The position numbers and the translations under genes are program-made. This document shows positions 36,543 to 45,469 of a stretch of 64,000 nt of DNA, in pieces (position 1 is the first letter of the stretch; every line of letters begins with the position of its first letter). Under the pieces are notes generated by a model that ran no database searches, was not told the DNA's origin, and was given only the letters and a program-made list of their open reading frames with translations. The stretch spans positions 62,001 through 126,000 of the forward strand of contig NZ_ARYK01000001.1 in the NCBI RefSeq assembly GCF_000685275.1. The letters run 5' to 3'. The stretch is from Hyphomonas johnsonii MHS-2. Lineage in GTDB: Bacteria > Pseudomonadota > Alphaproteobacteria > Caulobacterales > Hyphomonadaceae.

Positions 36543-39500
36543 CTAGAACTTCTTGCTTACGTTGACGAAGGCACGGCGGCCACGGACGTCGTAACCTGTC
36601 GCGCTCAGCGGTGTGTTACCGGCGCTGAGCTGAACAATGTCGGACACCTGCGGTGGGTGCTCGTCGAAGATGTTACGCACGCCGCCCGTAAGCGTCCACG
36701 TATCACCCGACCAACGAACGGACAGGCCGTGCGTCCACTGTGCTTCCGTGTAGACCTTGTAGAGGCCTGTCAGAGCAAAGTATGCCTGCGGATCGTTGTA
36801 GTCAGCGCTGTAGTAGCGGTTGTCATCCTGACGGCCGATGAAGTCGGTGAACCAGGTGTATGTCCAGTCACCGCGATCAAGACGGATCGATGCGTCACCG
36901 ACAACGCTCGGATAACCGATCGTGCCGTTGAAGTCGTTGTCCGCAATTCCGGACACGAAGTCAGAACCGAACACGTTGATGTAACGTTCGAAGGCCCAGT
37001 TGACGGAGCCGTCGACAATCAGCGTGCCGAAGTTGAATTCGTTCGTGTAACGGACTTCGAGGTCGATACCGTTCTGCGACTGGGAATCAACGTTCAGGGT
37101 TGGCGCCTGGATGTTGTCCAGGTTGTAAGCACCGATCGTTGCCGTGCCCGGGTTCCGTTCGAACAGGTCACAGAAGTCGTTCGGGTAAACCGTCGTTGCG
37201 TAGCAACCACCAACGATCTGAGCAGCCGAGAGGCTGGTGATCTGATCTTCGATCTCGATCTCGTAATAATCGACAGCGATGTTCAGGTCGGCAAAGGTTG
37301 GTGTCCAGATGATACCGGCTGTGAACGTGTCACCGGTTTCTGGCTCCAGCAGTTCACCACCACCGGACGTGATCACGAGCGCCGAAGAACCGGTGCCTGT
37401 GTAGTTGTCCGGAACACCCGCAGCCGAGCAGTTTGCGCGGACGTTCGGGCTGGTGCTGTCAGCCCAGTTGACGCAGGGGTCAATGGACGTCTGGCTCTGG
37501 AAGCCGGTCTGGTCTTCGAGGAAGAGCTCGAACAGGGCCGGTGCGCGGTAGGACGTGCCGTAGCTCGAACGAGCACGCAGGACCGGGTTGATCTGCCAGT
37601 TGAGGCCGACTTTGTAGATCGAGCCCGAACCACCGATGTCGTAGTCAAATGCACGGACGGAGCCCGAGAATTCGACATCTTCAGCCAGCGGAGCGCCTTT
37701 CAGAAGCGGAACGTTGATTTCGGCAAATACTTCCGAAACGCTGTTCGTGCCTTTGGTCGGGCCAGCTGTCGAGGAACCCCAGATGTCGCCACCCTGGGTG
37801 AGGACACCCGGCTGGTCGTCGATCGAGAATTCACGATACTCAGCACCGAAACCGACGCCGAGTGCACCAGCAGGCAGTTCCATCAATTCACCGGCGAGAA
37901 CGCCTGTGAACGTCGTTTGTTCGTAGATCGTGTTACCGGTCTGGTACCCACCAATCGCCGCAACGAGATCGCTGACATTTGCGCCGGACAGGATGCCGGG
38001 GCTCAGGAAGTCGATGCTCGGTGGTGCGATCGTGTCGGGATTGCCGTCACCATCGATGTCGGCAACGCCGTCATAGTTCCAGTCGCCCGACTTGGAGAGC
38101 AGGATCTCGCTGCCGCCGTAGCTGCCTTCGCCGCGCGAGTAGCTGCCGTCGACTTTCCACGACCAGGAATCCATGACGCCCGGTGAGAAGCCGCCGGAAA
38201 GCGACGTGCTTGCGTAGTAGTAGTCAAGCTCGATGTCGTCGGTCGTTGGGAACGGGGCAACGATCTGGACAAGGCCGTCGACCGAGTTCGAGTAGGTCGG
38301 GTCGCTGATGTAGCCGTAGTTCGGGCTGTTGCCAGCTGCGTTCGTAGCAGAACCGACAACCGGGAAGAACTGACGCCAGCCTTCGACATTGGTTTCGCGA
38401 CGGCTGTACAGCAGTTCCGTATCCCAGGCCATGCCGCCCAGGTCGACGTCAGCCGTAGCGAAGAGGGAGATGTTCTCGTTGCGCGGGATGAAGTCCCGGT
38501 TGTTGAGGAAATCACCGTTCAGGTAGTCTTCGAAATAGGCTTCGCCAGTTGGCAGGTAGCCGGTGCCGACGCGCGGGCGATAGCCCGGGATGCTGACGCC
38601 GGTCGCCGTTGCGCCCGTGATGCCGTCAGGCGATGGCACGAGACGCTGGCCAGTGAACGAGTCAATGGCCGTGTTGTAGTAGAGGTTGTTACAGTTGTCC
38701 GTTGGACGACGGCCATCTGCCGAGAGGTTCAGACGGTCGATCAGACCGCCACCGTTGACATCGCGCACGTAGTCACGTGGGCAGTCGAGGTAATCACGCT
38801 CGCTCGTGTCGAGCTGCTCGGACATGCGGTATTCAGCCGAAATCGTGAAATCAGCATAGTCGCCAAGCTGGAAGCCGTAGGCACCGCTGACCGAATACTG
38901 CTCGCCGCCGCTGTCGAACGGACGCGTCATCTGGGCGTTCAGCTCAAGGCTGTCGACCGTGTCACGGGTGATGATGTTGACAACACCGCAGACAGCGTCC
39001 GAACCGTAGATCGTCGACGCGCCGTCCTTCAGGACTTCGATGCGCGAGATGATCGACTGTGGAAGCACGTTCAGGTCGAGGGCGGCGATGGAGCCGCGCG
39101 TACCGGCCGGGCCGGGGCGCTTGCCGTCAACCAGGACCAGCGTACGGGTGTCACCACACCCGCGAAGGTCGATGGTCTGTGCGCCGATGCCGCCGTTCGT
39201 GACGAAGTTCTGGAACGTGTTGTTCAGCTGGGTCGAGCCCGAAGCGAGCGACGAACCCTGCAGAAGCGCAGCCGTGTCAACGAGACCTTCCAGCGTTGCG
39301 ACTTCGGCCGTGATGACCTGGATTGGCGATGCTGAAGCGAAGTTGTCGCGTGCAAGAAGCGAACCGGTGACAACAATCTTGTCCTGGCGCGATTCAGCTT
39401 CTGTCGGGACTTCCGCGACGGTTGAAATGACAGTGTCGTCTTCAGTGCTGGCTGGATCTGCTTCTTGCGCGTTTGCTGCGCCCGAGAGAACCAGCGCGCT

Positions 39501-39548
39501 GATAGCAACGCCACTGAGGACAGAACGACGAATGGGTCGTCTAATCAT
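36543..39548 (-). CDS. TonB-dependent outer-membrane receptor
   Basis: 1001 residues. A signal peptide (ISALVLSGAANAQ) precedes a TonB-box-like DKIVVTGSLLARDN segment, a plug domain (ASTIYGSDAVCGVVNIITRD) and a large beta-barrel ending in an aromatic strand (RRAFVNVSKKF). The DVRGRRAF C-terminus is typical of the oar-like/large receptors of Caulobacterales and Sphingomonadales, which take up peptides, oligosaccharides or siderophores. It is divergent from a secreted S9 peptidase, which makes peptide uptake plausible. AGGTAGGGG precedes the start. Confidence 0.95.
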   Translation of the reverse strand: MIRRPIRRSVLSGVAISALVLSGAANAQEADPASTEDDTVISTVAEVPTEAESRQDKIVVTGSLLARDNFASASPIQVITAEVATLEGLVDTAALLQGSSLASGSTQLNNTFQNFVTNGGIGAQTIDLRGCGDTRTLVLVDGKRPGPAGTRGSIAALDLNVLPQSIISRIEVLKDGASTIYGSDAVCGVVNIITRDTVDSLELNAQMTRPFDSGGEQYSVSGAYGFQLGDYADFTISAEYRMSEQLDTSERDYLDCPRDYVRDVNGGGLIDRLNLSADGRRPTDNCNNLYYNTAIDSFTGQRLVPSPDGITGATATGVSIPGYRPRVGTGYLPTGEAYFEDYLNGDFLNNRDFIPRNENISLFATADVDLGGMAWDTELLYSRRETNVEGWRQFFPVVGSATNAAGNSPNYGYISDPTYSNSVDGLVQIVAPFPTTDDIELDYYYASTSLSGGFSPGVMDSWSWKVDGSYSRGEGSYGGSEILLSKSGDWNYDGVADIDGDGNPDTIAPPSIDFLSPGILSGANVSDLVAAIGGYQTGNTIYEQTTFTGVLAGELMELPAGALGVGFGAEYREFSIDDQPGVLTQGGDIWGSSTAGPTKGTNSVSEVFAEINVPLLKGAPLAEDVEFSGSVRAFDYDIGGSGSIYKVGLNWQINPVLRARSSYGTSYRAPALFELFLEDQTGFQSQTSIDPCVNWADSTSPNVRANCSAAGVPDNYTGTGSSALVITSGGGELLEPETGDTFTAGIIWTPTFADLNIAVDYYEIEIEDQITSLSAAQIVGGCYATTVYPNDFCDLFERNPGTATIGAYNLDNIQAPTLNVDSQSQNGIDLEVRYTNEFNFGTLIVDGSVNWAFERYINVFGSDFVSGIADNDFNGTIGYPSVVGDASIRLDRGDWTYTWFTDFIGRQDDNRYYSADYNDPQAYFALTGLYKVYTEAQWTHGLSVRWSGDTWTLTGGVRNIFDEHPPQVSDIVQLSAGNTPLSATGYDVRGRRAFVNVSKKF

Positions 39549-39860
39549 TGGTTATACCCCTACCTGTTTTACCTCAAGAATTCACATATTGGCTCGTATC
39601 GCACGCCGACTGCTCGCAGTAATGCGTTCGAGATAGGATACGTTGAGCCGGTCGCGCCGCTCCTGACAAGCCTTTATGACAGAATCTTAATATGGCGGAC
39701 ATTTCCACCGGCGTGTGTGATTTTTGAGCAACATTTTGCCCGACGCGATATCCCCAAGAAATTGAATTCACTAAAAAATCCCCATCCTCAAAGTGCGCGC
39801 GAGGCTTGACGCCCACCGGCCCGGAAAATACTGGAGATAGTTAACTTTGGAGGGACTTAG
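39549..39860. promoter_or_regulatory. 312-base divergent promoter region of receptor and peptidase
   Basis: No gene is supported here. On the plus strand a TTGACG (39806-39811) with AATACT about 15 bases downstream is a plausible promoter for the peptidase gene, and GGAGGGA precedes its ATG. The middle part is AT-richer than the flanking genes. I see no clear Fur box or other named operator. Confidence 0.5.
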
Positions 39861-41879
39861 ATGTTGAAACGCCTCGTTGCGGTGGGTTGCACCACACTTT
39901 TGGCCAGCGCGTTAATGGCGCAAGCCAAGCCTCTTTCAAGCGAAGATTTTTCCAAATATCCCAGTGTTTCAAGTGTTTCCATGTCGCTCGAGGGTGACAT
40001 GCTCGTGGGGGTCATTGCTGATCCGTCGCAGGATGGCGAGACAACCGCTGCAGCCTATTGGGACCTTTCCGGCAAGATCGACACGACCAAGCCGCTCGTG
40101 CCGGCGGCGATCACGCCAAATAGCGGGAAAACAACATTCTACGCCGCAGCGGCGCTGAAGGACAAAAAGTCAATCTGGTACACGGTCCAGCCCTATATCG
40201 GCGCGCTGTATGGCTGCGGCGAAGGCCGCGACACGGGCGCGACGAAAAAGTATCTTGTGAAAGCCTATATGGGGAATGAGAAGATCACGAAGATCGACGA
40301 CCTGCCCAATGGCCGGGCCGAGATCGGTGCCAACAAGGACACGTTGCGTTGCTTCGAACTCACGGGCCAAACCCAAACTGAGTCACTCCTGCCCCTGGAC
40401 CCGTCCAAGATCGTGATTTCGCGCGCGTCGACCAAGAACGGCACCAGCTTCTTTACGCACGACCTGTCCAATGGCCGTGAAAAATTCCTCTACAAGGCCA
40501 GCGACACGCAGGCGATCCAGATTTCCGACAGGGACGGCATGCCGGTTGCCCGCACGGAACTGGAATATGAGGGCGGCGCCTGGCGGCAATACATCAGCCT
40601 TCCCGATGCCAGTGGCAAGTTCAATCGTGCAAACGCGCTGACGACCGAGATCGCCAATCGGTACACAATGAATGTCGTCGAACGCCAGAATGGGACCGGC
40701 AAGTATTTCGTGATTACCGACAAGTTCTCGGACAAGACCGCAGTCTACCTCTACGATGCGGAAGCGAACACGTTCAGCGATACGGCCGTGCTGGCCCATC
40801 CCGAATTCGATATTTCGAGCCTGATCTTCTCGCGGCGCGCGCAAGACTTTGGGGACCTGATCGGCTTCACCTATGATGGCCCGACAAGCACCGCTTACTG
40901 GCTTGATCCCGAATTGAAGGGCATCCAGGAGGGGCTCGACGCGGCCTTCCCGGGCAAGCATGTCTCGCTGACCGACTACACGGCAGACCGCAACCGCGTC
41001 CTGTTCCAGGTCTCGGCCCCCAATTCGCCGCCAGCCTATTACCTGCTGGTCGACAAGGCGAAAGTGGCCGTCATCGGTTCACAGCGTCCGTGGATCGACG
41101 AGGACTCCCTCGGCAAGGGCGACTTCGTCTATTACACCGCCCGCGATGGCATGAAGATTCCGGCGATCATCACCTATCCGGCCGGCTACAAGGAAGGCGA
41201 CAAGGCGAAGGGCGCCATCATCGTGCCGCACGGCGGCCCGTGGGCGCGTGATTATGCCGATTTCGATTCATCGGGCTGGACACAGTTTTTCGCCAGCCGC
41301 GGCTATATCATCATGCAGCCCCAGTATCGCGGCAGCTCCGGTTGGGGACGTGCGCTCTGGCTGGCCGGTGACGGCGAGTGGGGCCAGAAAATGCAGGACG
41401 ACAAGGACGATGGCGCTGCCTGGCTGGTTTCGCAGGGCTATGTCGATGCCGACAAGATTGCCATCCACGGCTATTCCTATGGCGGGTTTGCGGCGATTGC
41501 CGCGTCGGTTCGCCCGAACAGCCCGTACCAGTGTGCAATCGCCGGTGCCGGTGTCGGCAACCTGGCCAAGCTGTCGAACGAATGGGGCGACAATCGCATC
41601 CAGCGCATCGTCCAGGGCGACACGGTCAAAGGCATGGATCCGATGCAGAACACCGACAAGGTGAACATCCCGATCCTGATCTATCATGGTGACTATGACG
41701 TGCGCGTGCCGATCTTCCACAGCCGCGATTTCTACAACGCGATCAAGGACAAGCAGCCCGACAGCGAGTTCATCGTGTACAAGCAGATGGGGCACCAGGG
41801 GAACAAGTGGCTGCCCGAGGCGAAGGGCGACATCCTGGACCAGATCGATCGCTTCCTGACCACCAAGTGCAACATGTAG
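39861..41879 (+). CDS. secreted S9-family prolyl oligopeptidase-like peptidase
   Basis: 672 residues with a signal peptide (AVGCTTLLASALMAQA). The N-terminal half is a propeller-like domain, and the C-terminal half is an alpha/beta hydrolase with the S9 triad: Ser539 in HGYSYGGFAA, Asp613 in HGDYDVRVP and His645 in QMGHQGN. The PHGGPWARDY oxyanion region and QPQYRGSSGWG are also conserved. It probably cleaves peptides in the periplasm, providing substrate for cells that import them by the divergent TonB receptor. The start has a strong GGAGGGA. Confidence 0.95.
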   Translation: MLKRLVAVGCTTLLASALMAQAKPLSSEDFSKYPSVSSVSMSLEGDMLVGVIADPSQDGETTAAAYWDLSGKIDTTKPLVPAAITPNSGKTTFYAAAALKDKKSIWYTVQPYIGALYGCGEGRDTGATKKYLVKAYMGNEKITKIDDLPNGRAEIGANKDTLRCFELTGQTQTESLLPLDPSKIVISRASTKNGTSFFTHDLSNGREKFLYKASDTQAIQISDRDGMPVARTELEYEGGAWRQYISLPDASGKFNRANALTTEIANRYTMNVVERQNGTGKYFVITDKFSDKTAVYLYDAEANTFSDTAVLAHPEFDISSLIFSRRAQDFGDLIGFTYDGPTSTAYWLDPELKGIQEGLDAAFPGKHVSLTDYTADRNRVLFQVSAPNSPPAYYLLVDKAKVAVIGSQRPWIDEDSLGKGDFVYYTARDGMKIPAIITYPAGYKEGDKAKGAIIVPHGGPWARDYADFDSSGWTQFFASRGYIIMQPQYRGSSGWGRALWLAGDGEWGQKMQDDKDDGAAWLVSQGYVDADKIAIHGYSYGGFAAIAASVRPNSPYQCAIAGAGVGNLAKLSNEWGDNRIQRIVQGDTVKGMDPMQNTDKVNIPILIYHGDYDVRVPIFHSRDFYNAIKDKQPDSEFIVYKQMGHQGNKWLPEAKGDILDQIDRFLTTKCNM

Positions 41880-41920
41880 GCACATGCGCCGGTCCGGACG
41901 GACCAGCCTGAATCACCAAG

Positions 41921-41951
41921 CGTCCCGGTGCCCTGGCATAGGGACGTTTTT
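41921..41951 (+). terminator. intrinsic terminator of the S9 peptidase gene
   Basis: CGTCCC (41921-41926) and GGGACG (41941-41946) form a stem that may be extended by the inner GGTGCC/GGCA pairing, followed directly by TTTTT. It lies 42 bases after the stop codon. Confidence 0.78.
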
Positions 41952-41999
41952 CATTGTGGGGGCAGCCAGCGACGCGGGTGGCTGCAACCCTGCCTCTTG

Positions 42000-42050
42000 T
42001 TCAGGTTGAGTCTGTGCGGTTTTGGAGTATCAACACCAGGGTGAAATAGG
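42000..42050. repeat. direct repeat, left copy, flanking the glycosyltransferase gene
   Basis: This copy starts TTCAGGTTGA and ends TCAACACCAGGGTGAAATAG plus a final G, with a 20-base variable middle. The right copy at 42881-42932 has the identical first ten bases, a 21-base middle and 18 of 21 matching bases at the end. TTGA and TCAA face each other in both, so each copy can form a hairpin. Confidence 0.75.
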
Positions 42051-42085
42051 CTTCCTCGGGACGCCGGCAAAAGCGGCCGACACGA

Positions 42086-42865
42086 TCATGCTGAAGCGCG
42101 AAGTGACAGAGATGCGCCTTGCGCTTCACCCACGAGGCTGCTCAGCCGTGTGTCCTGCGCTGTGCAGGCCGCGTCGTTGCGATCAAAATAGTCCCACGTC
42201 CTGACGCCGTCATTTTCCGCTTTGGAGGCATCGCCGCGCACCATCTTCACAGTGCGCCAGTATTCCCGGCTCTGCGTGATATAGTGGTTCAGCTGGAGCT
42301 CCACATTGTTGGATATGATGCGGCGGCTGTCGAGGTCGCGCACCTTGTGAGTGTACATCCAGTCGGCATTCAGGGCGGCCGTGCGCGCGATCCACTTGGT
42401 GTTTTCATGTGCAGCCAGATTCGGCCGGCAGGAGAGAAGATCGCGCCGCAGGCTCTCTGGATGCTCATCGTGGCCGCTCGAGCCGAACACCGTCCAGTTG
42501 GTGTAGATCAGGTCGACGGCCTGCATCTGCTTGTCCAGCAGGGCCTTCAGGCTGGACCCGTCCTTGACGAACCAGAACTCGTCGAGGTCGGCCATGATGA
42601 GCCAGTCGACCTGACTGCCAATGTCCAGCGTGGCGTAGACTTCGCGATAGTGGCCCACCTGGTTGTGCGGCTCGGACCGGGCGACAAGTTCGATGCGGTC
42701 CCGGAAAGGGTGGGCCTCCACGCGCGCGATCGTGTCGTCGGTCGAACCGTTGTCGATCAGGAAGATGCTGTCGCAGCCCAGCCAGACATAGTGGTCCAGC
42801 CATTCCGTGATGTTCATCGCCTCGTTTTTCATGATGGCGAGTACGCCAAGTCTCGTGTTGTGCAT
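42086..42865 (-). CDS. glycosyltransferase family 2-like protein
   Basis: 259 residues. The N-terminus shows the GT-A/Glyco_tranf_2_4 pattern: LAIMKNEAMNITEWLDHYVW, FLIDNGSTDDT and the nucleotide-metal segment MADLDEFWFVKDG (DxD). These enzymes are usually distant relatives of sugar transferases that act on surface polysaccharides. No other surface-polysaccharide genes are near. Base composition is less GC-rich than the peptidase gene next to it, and the gene is bracketed by two direct repeats, so it may have arrived as a unit. Confidence 0.82.
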   Translation of the reverse strand: MHNTRLGVLAIMKNEAMNITEWLDHYVWLGCDSIFLIDNGSTDDTIARVEAHPFRDRIELVARSEPHNQVGHYREVYATLDIGSQVDWLIMADLDEFWFVKDGSSLKALLDKQMQAVDLIYTNWTVFGSSGHDEHPESLRRDLLSCRPNLAAHENTKWIARTAALNADWMYTHKVRDLDSRRIISNNVELQLNHYITQSREYWRTVKMVRGDASKAENDGVRTWDYFDRNDAACTAQDTRLSSLVGEAQGASLSLRASA

Positions 42866-43094
42866 GGACTCAAAATCTCATTCAGGTTGAATTTATACGT
42901 GCGCACGAAATTCAACACTAGAGTGAAATTGGTTTTGTGGTGTGGCTGCCTGTCGCGGGGCGCCCGTCTGGCGTCTTCCTGGCTTGGGGTGGGCTGGCGT
43001 GTATCGGGCCGCTGCCGGGGCCCGCGCAGGGACCTGATTGCCCGGGGATTGCCCGCGCGTCGGGCGTCCTGGCGTGGCCGTGCATGTGACGGGC
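42866..43094. other. gene-free GC-rich stretch between the glycosyltransferase and element junction
   Basis: No reading frame is supported by start, composition and length here. It holds the right copy of the flanking repeat (42881-42932) and then a GC-rich run of short repeats such as GCCGCTGCCGGGGCCCG. It might be the 5' region of the gene cut at 43,133. Confidence 0.4.
42881..42932. repeat. direct repeat, right copy, with internal hairpin
   Basis: Matches the left copy at 42000-42050 in its first ten bases (TTCAGGTTGA) and at 18 of the last 21. Within it, GTTGAATTT (42886-42894) and AAATTCAAC (42908-42916) are perfect complements around a CGTGCGCACG core. Distance between copies is about 881 bases, just enclosing one gene. 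Confidence 0.75.
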
Positions 43095-43133
43095 ATGGCA
43101 AAGCGGCCTGTGACACGGCGCGATCTGCTGTAG
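43095..43133 (+). pseudogene. 5' stub of a chromosomal gene with a twin-arginine signal, cut by the element
   Basis: A short frame reads MAKRPVTRRDLL and then stops. TRRDLL matches the twin-arginine signal core (S/T-R-R-x-F/L-L). GC content falls just after it and the mobile-element frame begins, so this looks like the first twelve codons of a gene interrupted by integration. No strong ribosome site is visible, and a chance match of a 12-residue frame cannot be excluded. Confidence 0.3.
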
Positions 43134-43150
43134 ATGCTGATGGATGGCTG

Positions 43151-43255
43151 GTGCCGCCGGACGGAGTGGACTTAAACACTCTTTTCGACGAACTAGCTCT
43201 CATTGAAACACAACTTGAGCCCTTCAAGCAAGAACTTGAGGAGCTGGGACTATGA
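43151..43255 (+). CDS. short coiled-coil protein coupled to mobC, possibly truncated
   Basis: A frame ending LFDELALIETQLEPFKQEL... with heptad-like leucines runs into the mobC start: its TGA overlaps the mobC ATG (ATGA). The best starts are GTG 43151 or 43166, which give 34 or 29 residues. Codon use looks genuine from about 43170. It may be the C-terminus of a gene whose 5' end was left at the other end of the element. Unknown family. Confidence 0.35.
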   Translation: MPPDGVDLNTLFDELALIETQLEPFKQELEELGL

Positions 43256-43689
43256 GACGACCCGGCGGACCCAAAACCTATGTGACATTCTCGAAAGCGG
43301 CGAGCTATGAGGAGATCGCAGCGCGTATTCCAATTCCTAAAAGGACCGCGCCATTTTCGCTTCGCCTGAGCGAACAAGAACGAGCCGAACTCAAAGCCAA
43401 CGCCGATGGCCAACCTTTGGGCGCTTACATCAAGTCGCGGCTATTCACGGGGCCGCAATACCGCTCCCGTGCGCGGCAGGTGGATCGTGAGGTTCTCGGC
43501 AAGGTTCTGGGGGCATTGGGGCAATCGCGGATATCCCAGAACCTTAATCAGATCGCCAAAGCGGCCAATATCGGCGCGCTGCCTCTCACACCAGATTTGA
43601 TCGAAGAGCTTCACGAAACTTGCGCAGAGTTGAAGTCTCTTCGGCAGGATATCATGGCTGCGCTTGGCTTGCAGGGCCGCTCGCCATGA
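43252..43689 (+). CDS. mobC: MobC-like relaxosome protein
   Basis: 145 residues. The N-terminal half has a ribbon-helix-helix-like core (APFSLRLSEQERAELKANAD), and the C-terminal half carries the MobC signature (SRISQNLNQIAKAANIGALP). Such proteins bind near oriT and help the relaxase open the nick site. The stop overlaps the relaxase ATG (ATGA), giving a coupled mobC-relaxase pair. Confidence 0.85.
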   Translation: MRRPGGPKTYVTFSKAASYEEIAARIPIPKRTAPFSLRLSEQERAELKANADGQPLGAYIKSRLFTGPQYRSRARQVDREVLGKVLGALGQSRISQNLNQIAKAANIGALPLTPDLIEELHETCAELKSLRQDIMAALGLQGRSP

Positions 43690-45005
43690 TCCTGCATGGC
43701 AATGCCAGAGGCGGTGGAAGTGAGCTTGCTGTCCACCTGATGCGCACAGATGAAAACGAGCATGTTCAGGTGCATGACGTATCGGGCTTCATGTCCGATG
43801 ACGTGCGGGGTGCGTTTCTGGAAGTTGAAGCATTGGCGAAAGGCACGCGGTGCCAGAAGCCGCTTTTTTCTCTCAGCCTCTCGCCGCCAAAAGATGCCAA
43901 TGCCAGCGCGAAGGACTTTGAGCAGGCGATTGCCAAGGCTGAAGAGGCTCTCGGGCTATCAGGCCAGCCGCGCGTGATCGTTTTTCATGAAAAAGGCGAG
44001 CATAGGGATCGGCATTGTCATGTGGTGTGGAGCCGCATCAATGCTGAGCAGATGCGCGCTATCCCCATGCCATTCAATCGACTCAAGATGCGCGATGTCA
44101 GCCGCGACCTCTTCATTGAGCACGGATGGGATGTTCCGCGCGGCCTGATCAATTCTCAAGAGCGCAATCCCCTCAACTACACGCTTGAACAATATCAACA
44201 GGCTAAGCGCATTGGTCGCCATGCCGATGAGATCAAGGCCGATATCCAAGCGGCCTGGGCGATGAGCGACACGCGCGCCGCCTTCGAACACGCACTACAG
44301 GATAAGGGCTTTAAGCTTGCACGCGGGGATCGGCGCGGCTTTGTTGTGGTCGATCACGAAGGGGAAGTGATGAGTGTCCCGCGCTGGGTTGGCGTGAAAA
44401 CCAAGGCCGTGCGTGAGCGACTAGGTTCAGAAAAAGACCTTCCTGACATTCAGGCCGTCCAATCGCAATATGCTCGGGAGATGGCCGAAAAAATGAGTGG
44501 CTTCGCCAACGAGTTGAGAGTTCGTAACGCTGAACGACTGGCTGAGCGCACCGCCCGAAAGCAGACGTTTATCGAGCGGCAGCGCTCTGAGCGCGCCGAA
44601 GCACTCAAGCGCATTCAAGAACGCAGCATCAATGAAGCGCGCGAGCGGCAGGCCAAGTTTCCGAACGGCGTGTTGAAGCGCGCATGGTCATGGCTGAACG
44701 GTGAGAATGCACGGATCAAACGCGAGAACGAGGCAGAAGCCTTGCAAGCCAAAGCGCGCGACGAGGCGGAAAAGAAAGCACTCATTCAACGGCAACGCGA
44801 GCAAAGGACGTTCTTTCAGCGGCGCGAGGTCGAAAAGCGCGATAAACTGGTGGTGCAGCATCGCGAGATTTCAAAGGAGCGCGCTGAATTCGAGAAGCGA
44901 GCGGAGCCGACGCGCGACGAACAAAGAGAGGCCTTCAAAGAACGCCGCCGCGCATCGGCGGCGCGCCGTCCAGCGCGGGATCGAGACCCGTCCCATGATG
45001 TCTGA
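43686..45005 (+). CDS. mobA: MobA/VirD2-type HUH relaxase
   Basis: 439 residues from the coupled ATG 43686. The relaxase domain occupies the first ~200 residues; the metal-binding motif is HRDRHCHVVWSRI with His106, His110 and His112. The rest is a long, highly charged, coiled-coil tail rich in Arg/Glu/Lys (residues ~260-439). It nicks oriT and leads the transferred strand through a conjugation channel. A MOBQ/MOBP-like protein; the subfamily cannot be fixed by eye. Confidence 0.9.
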   Translation: MILHGNARGGGSELAVHLMRTDENEHVQVHDVSGFMSDDVRGAFLEVEALAKGTRCQKPLFSLSLSPPKDANASAKDFEQAIAKAEEALGLSGQPRVIVFHEKGEHRDRHCHVVWSRINAEQMRAIPMPFNRLKMRDVSRDLFIEHGWDVPRGLINSQERNPLNYTLEQYQQAKRIGRHADEIKADIQAAWAMSDTRAAFEHALQDKGFKLARGDRRGFVVVDHEGEVMSVPRWVGVKTKAVRERLGSEKDLPDIQAVQSQYAREMAEKMSGFANELRVRNAERLAERTARKQTFIERQRSERAEALKRIQERSINEARERQAKFPNGVLKRAWSWLNGENARIKRENEAEALQAKARDEAEKKALIQRQREQRTFFQRREVEKRDKLVVQHREISKERAEFEKRAEPTRDEQREAFKERRRASAARRPARDRDPSHDV

Positions 45006-45023
45006 GCGGGTGCGACGCAGCGG

Positions 45024-45467
45024 CTAAAAGTCAAATAGGTCTGCCTGCTTCGCCAGCAGTTCATCGAGCAGTATCAGGTGAGCGAAGTTGTTGACCATGT
45101 GATTGTGCTTCAGGCTCAACGCCGTGTGGATGTCGCCGCTGGACACAACCTCTGACCCGTCAGGAATTTTCCAATCTGTTTTGCGAAGCTGCCTGACGCA
45201 TTCACGGTATCGGCTGATGTCTCTGGCTAGATCGGCTTTGAACTTGTCACGCATAGCCCGCAAGGTTCCCGAGCGTTTAGGCTCTGCCATCCCGTCAGCG
45301 GCTTTGATGTCTTCGCGGGCATGGCCCTGATAGCCGTTCTGGCGGGTTACTTCGAGAATTTCCCGTGGACGGCGTGGCCGCCCGCCGAGAAAATAATACC
45401 ATGGGTGGCCTGGGCAGTAGCCTTCATGTTCGTAAGCTTCGGATGTGGTGAATTGTCGGGCGGTCAT
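45024..45467 (-). CDS. conserved-looking protein of unknown function, paired with ardA
   Basis: 147 residues from ATG 45467. No family recognised. The N-terminus is aromatic (EGYCPGHPWYYFLGGRPRRP), and the rest is helical and charged. It begins two bases after the ardA stop on the minus strand, so the two are almost certainly cotranscribed and probably translationally linked. Likely accessory to plasmid or element establishment, inferred from context only. Confidence 0.6.
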   Translation of the reverse strand: MTARQFTTSEAYEHEGYCPGHPWYYFLGGRPRRPREILEVTRQNGYQGHAREDIKAADGMAEPKRSGTLRAMRDKFKADLARDISRYRECVRQLRKTDWKIPDGSEVVSSGDIHTALSLKHNHMVNNFAHLILLDELLAKQADLFDF

Positions 45468-45469
45468 CT

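Noticed and set aside
36657-38186. A 509-codon plus-strand frame opposite the TonB receptor.
   Set aside because: No family features; the receptor on the other strand is well supported.
42886-42916. Possible integron attC site in the repeat beside the glycosyltransferase.
   Set aside because: The core-like 7-mers are in the wrong order (GTTRRRY before RYYYAAC), and no integrase or cassette array is present.
44940-44980. GC-rich hairpin GCCGCCGCGCATCGGCGGCG at the end of the relaxase gene as a terminator.
   Set aside because: It is inside the coding sequence and has no T run.
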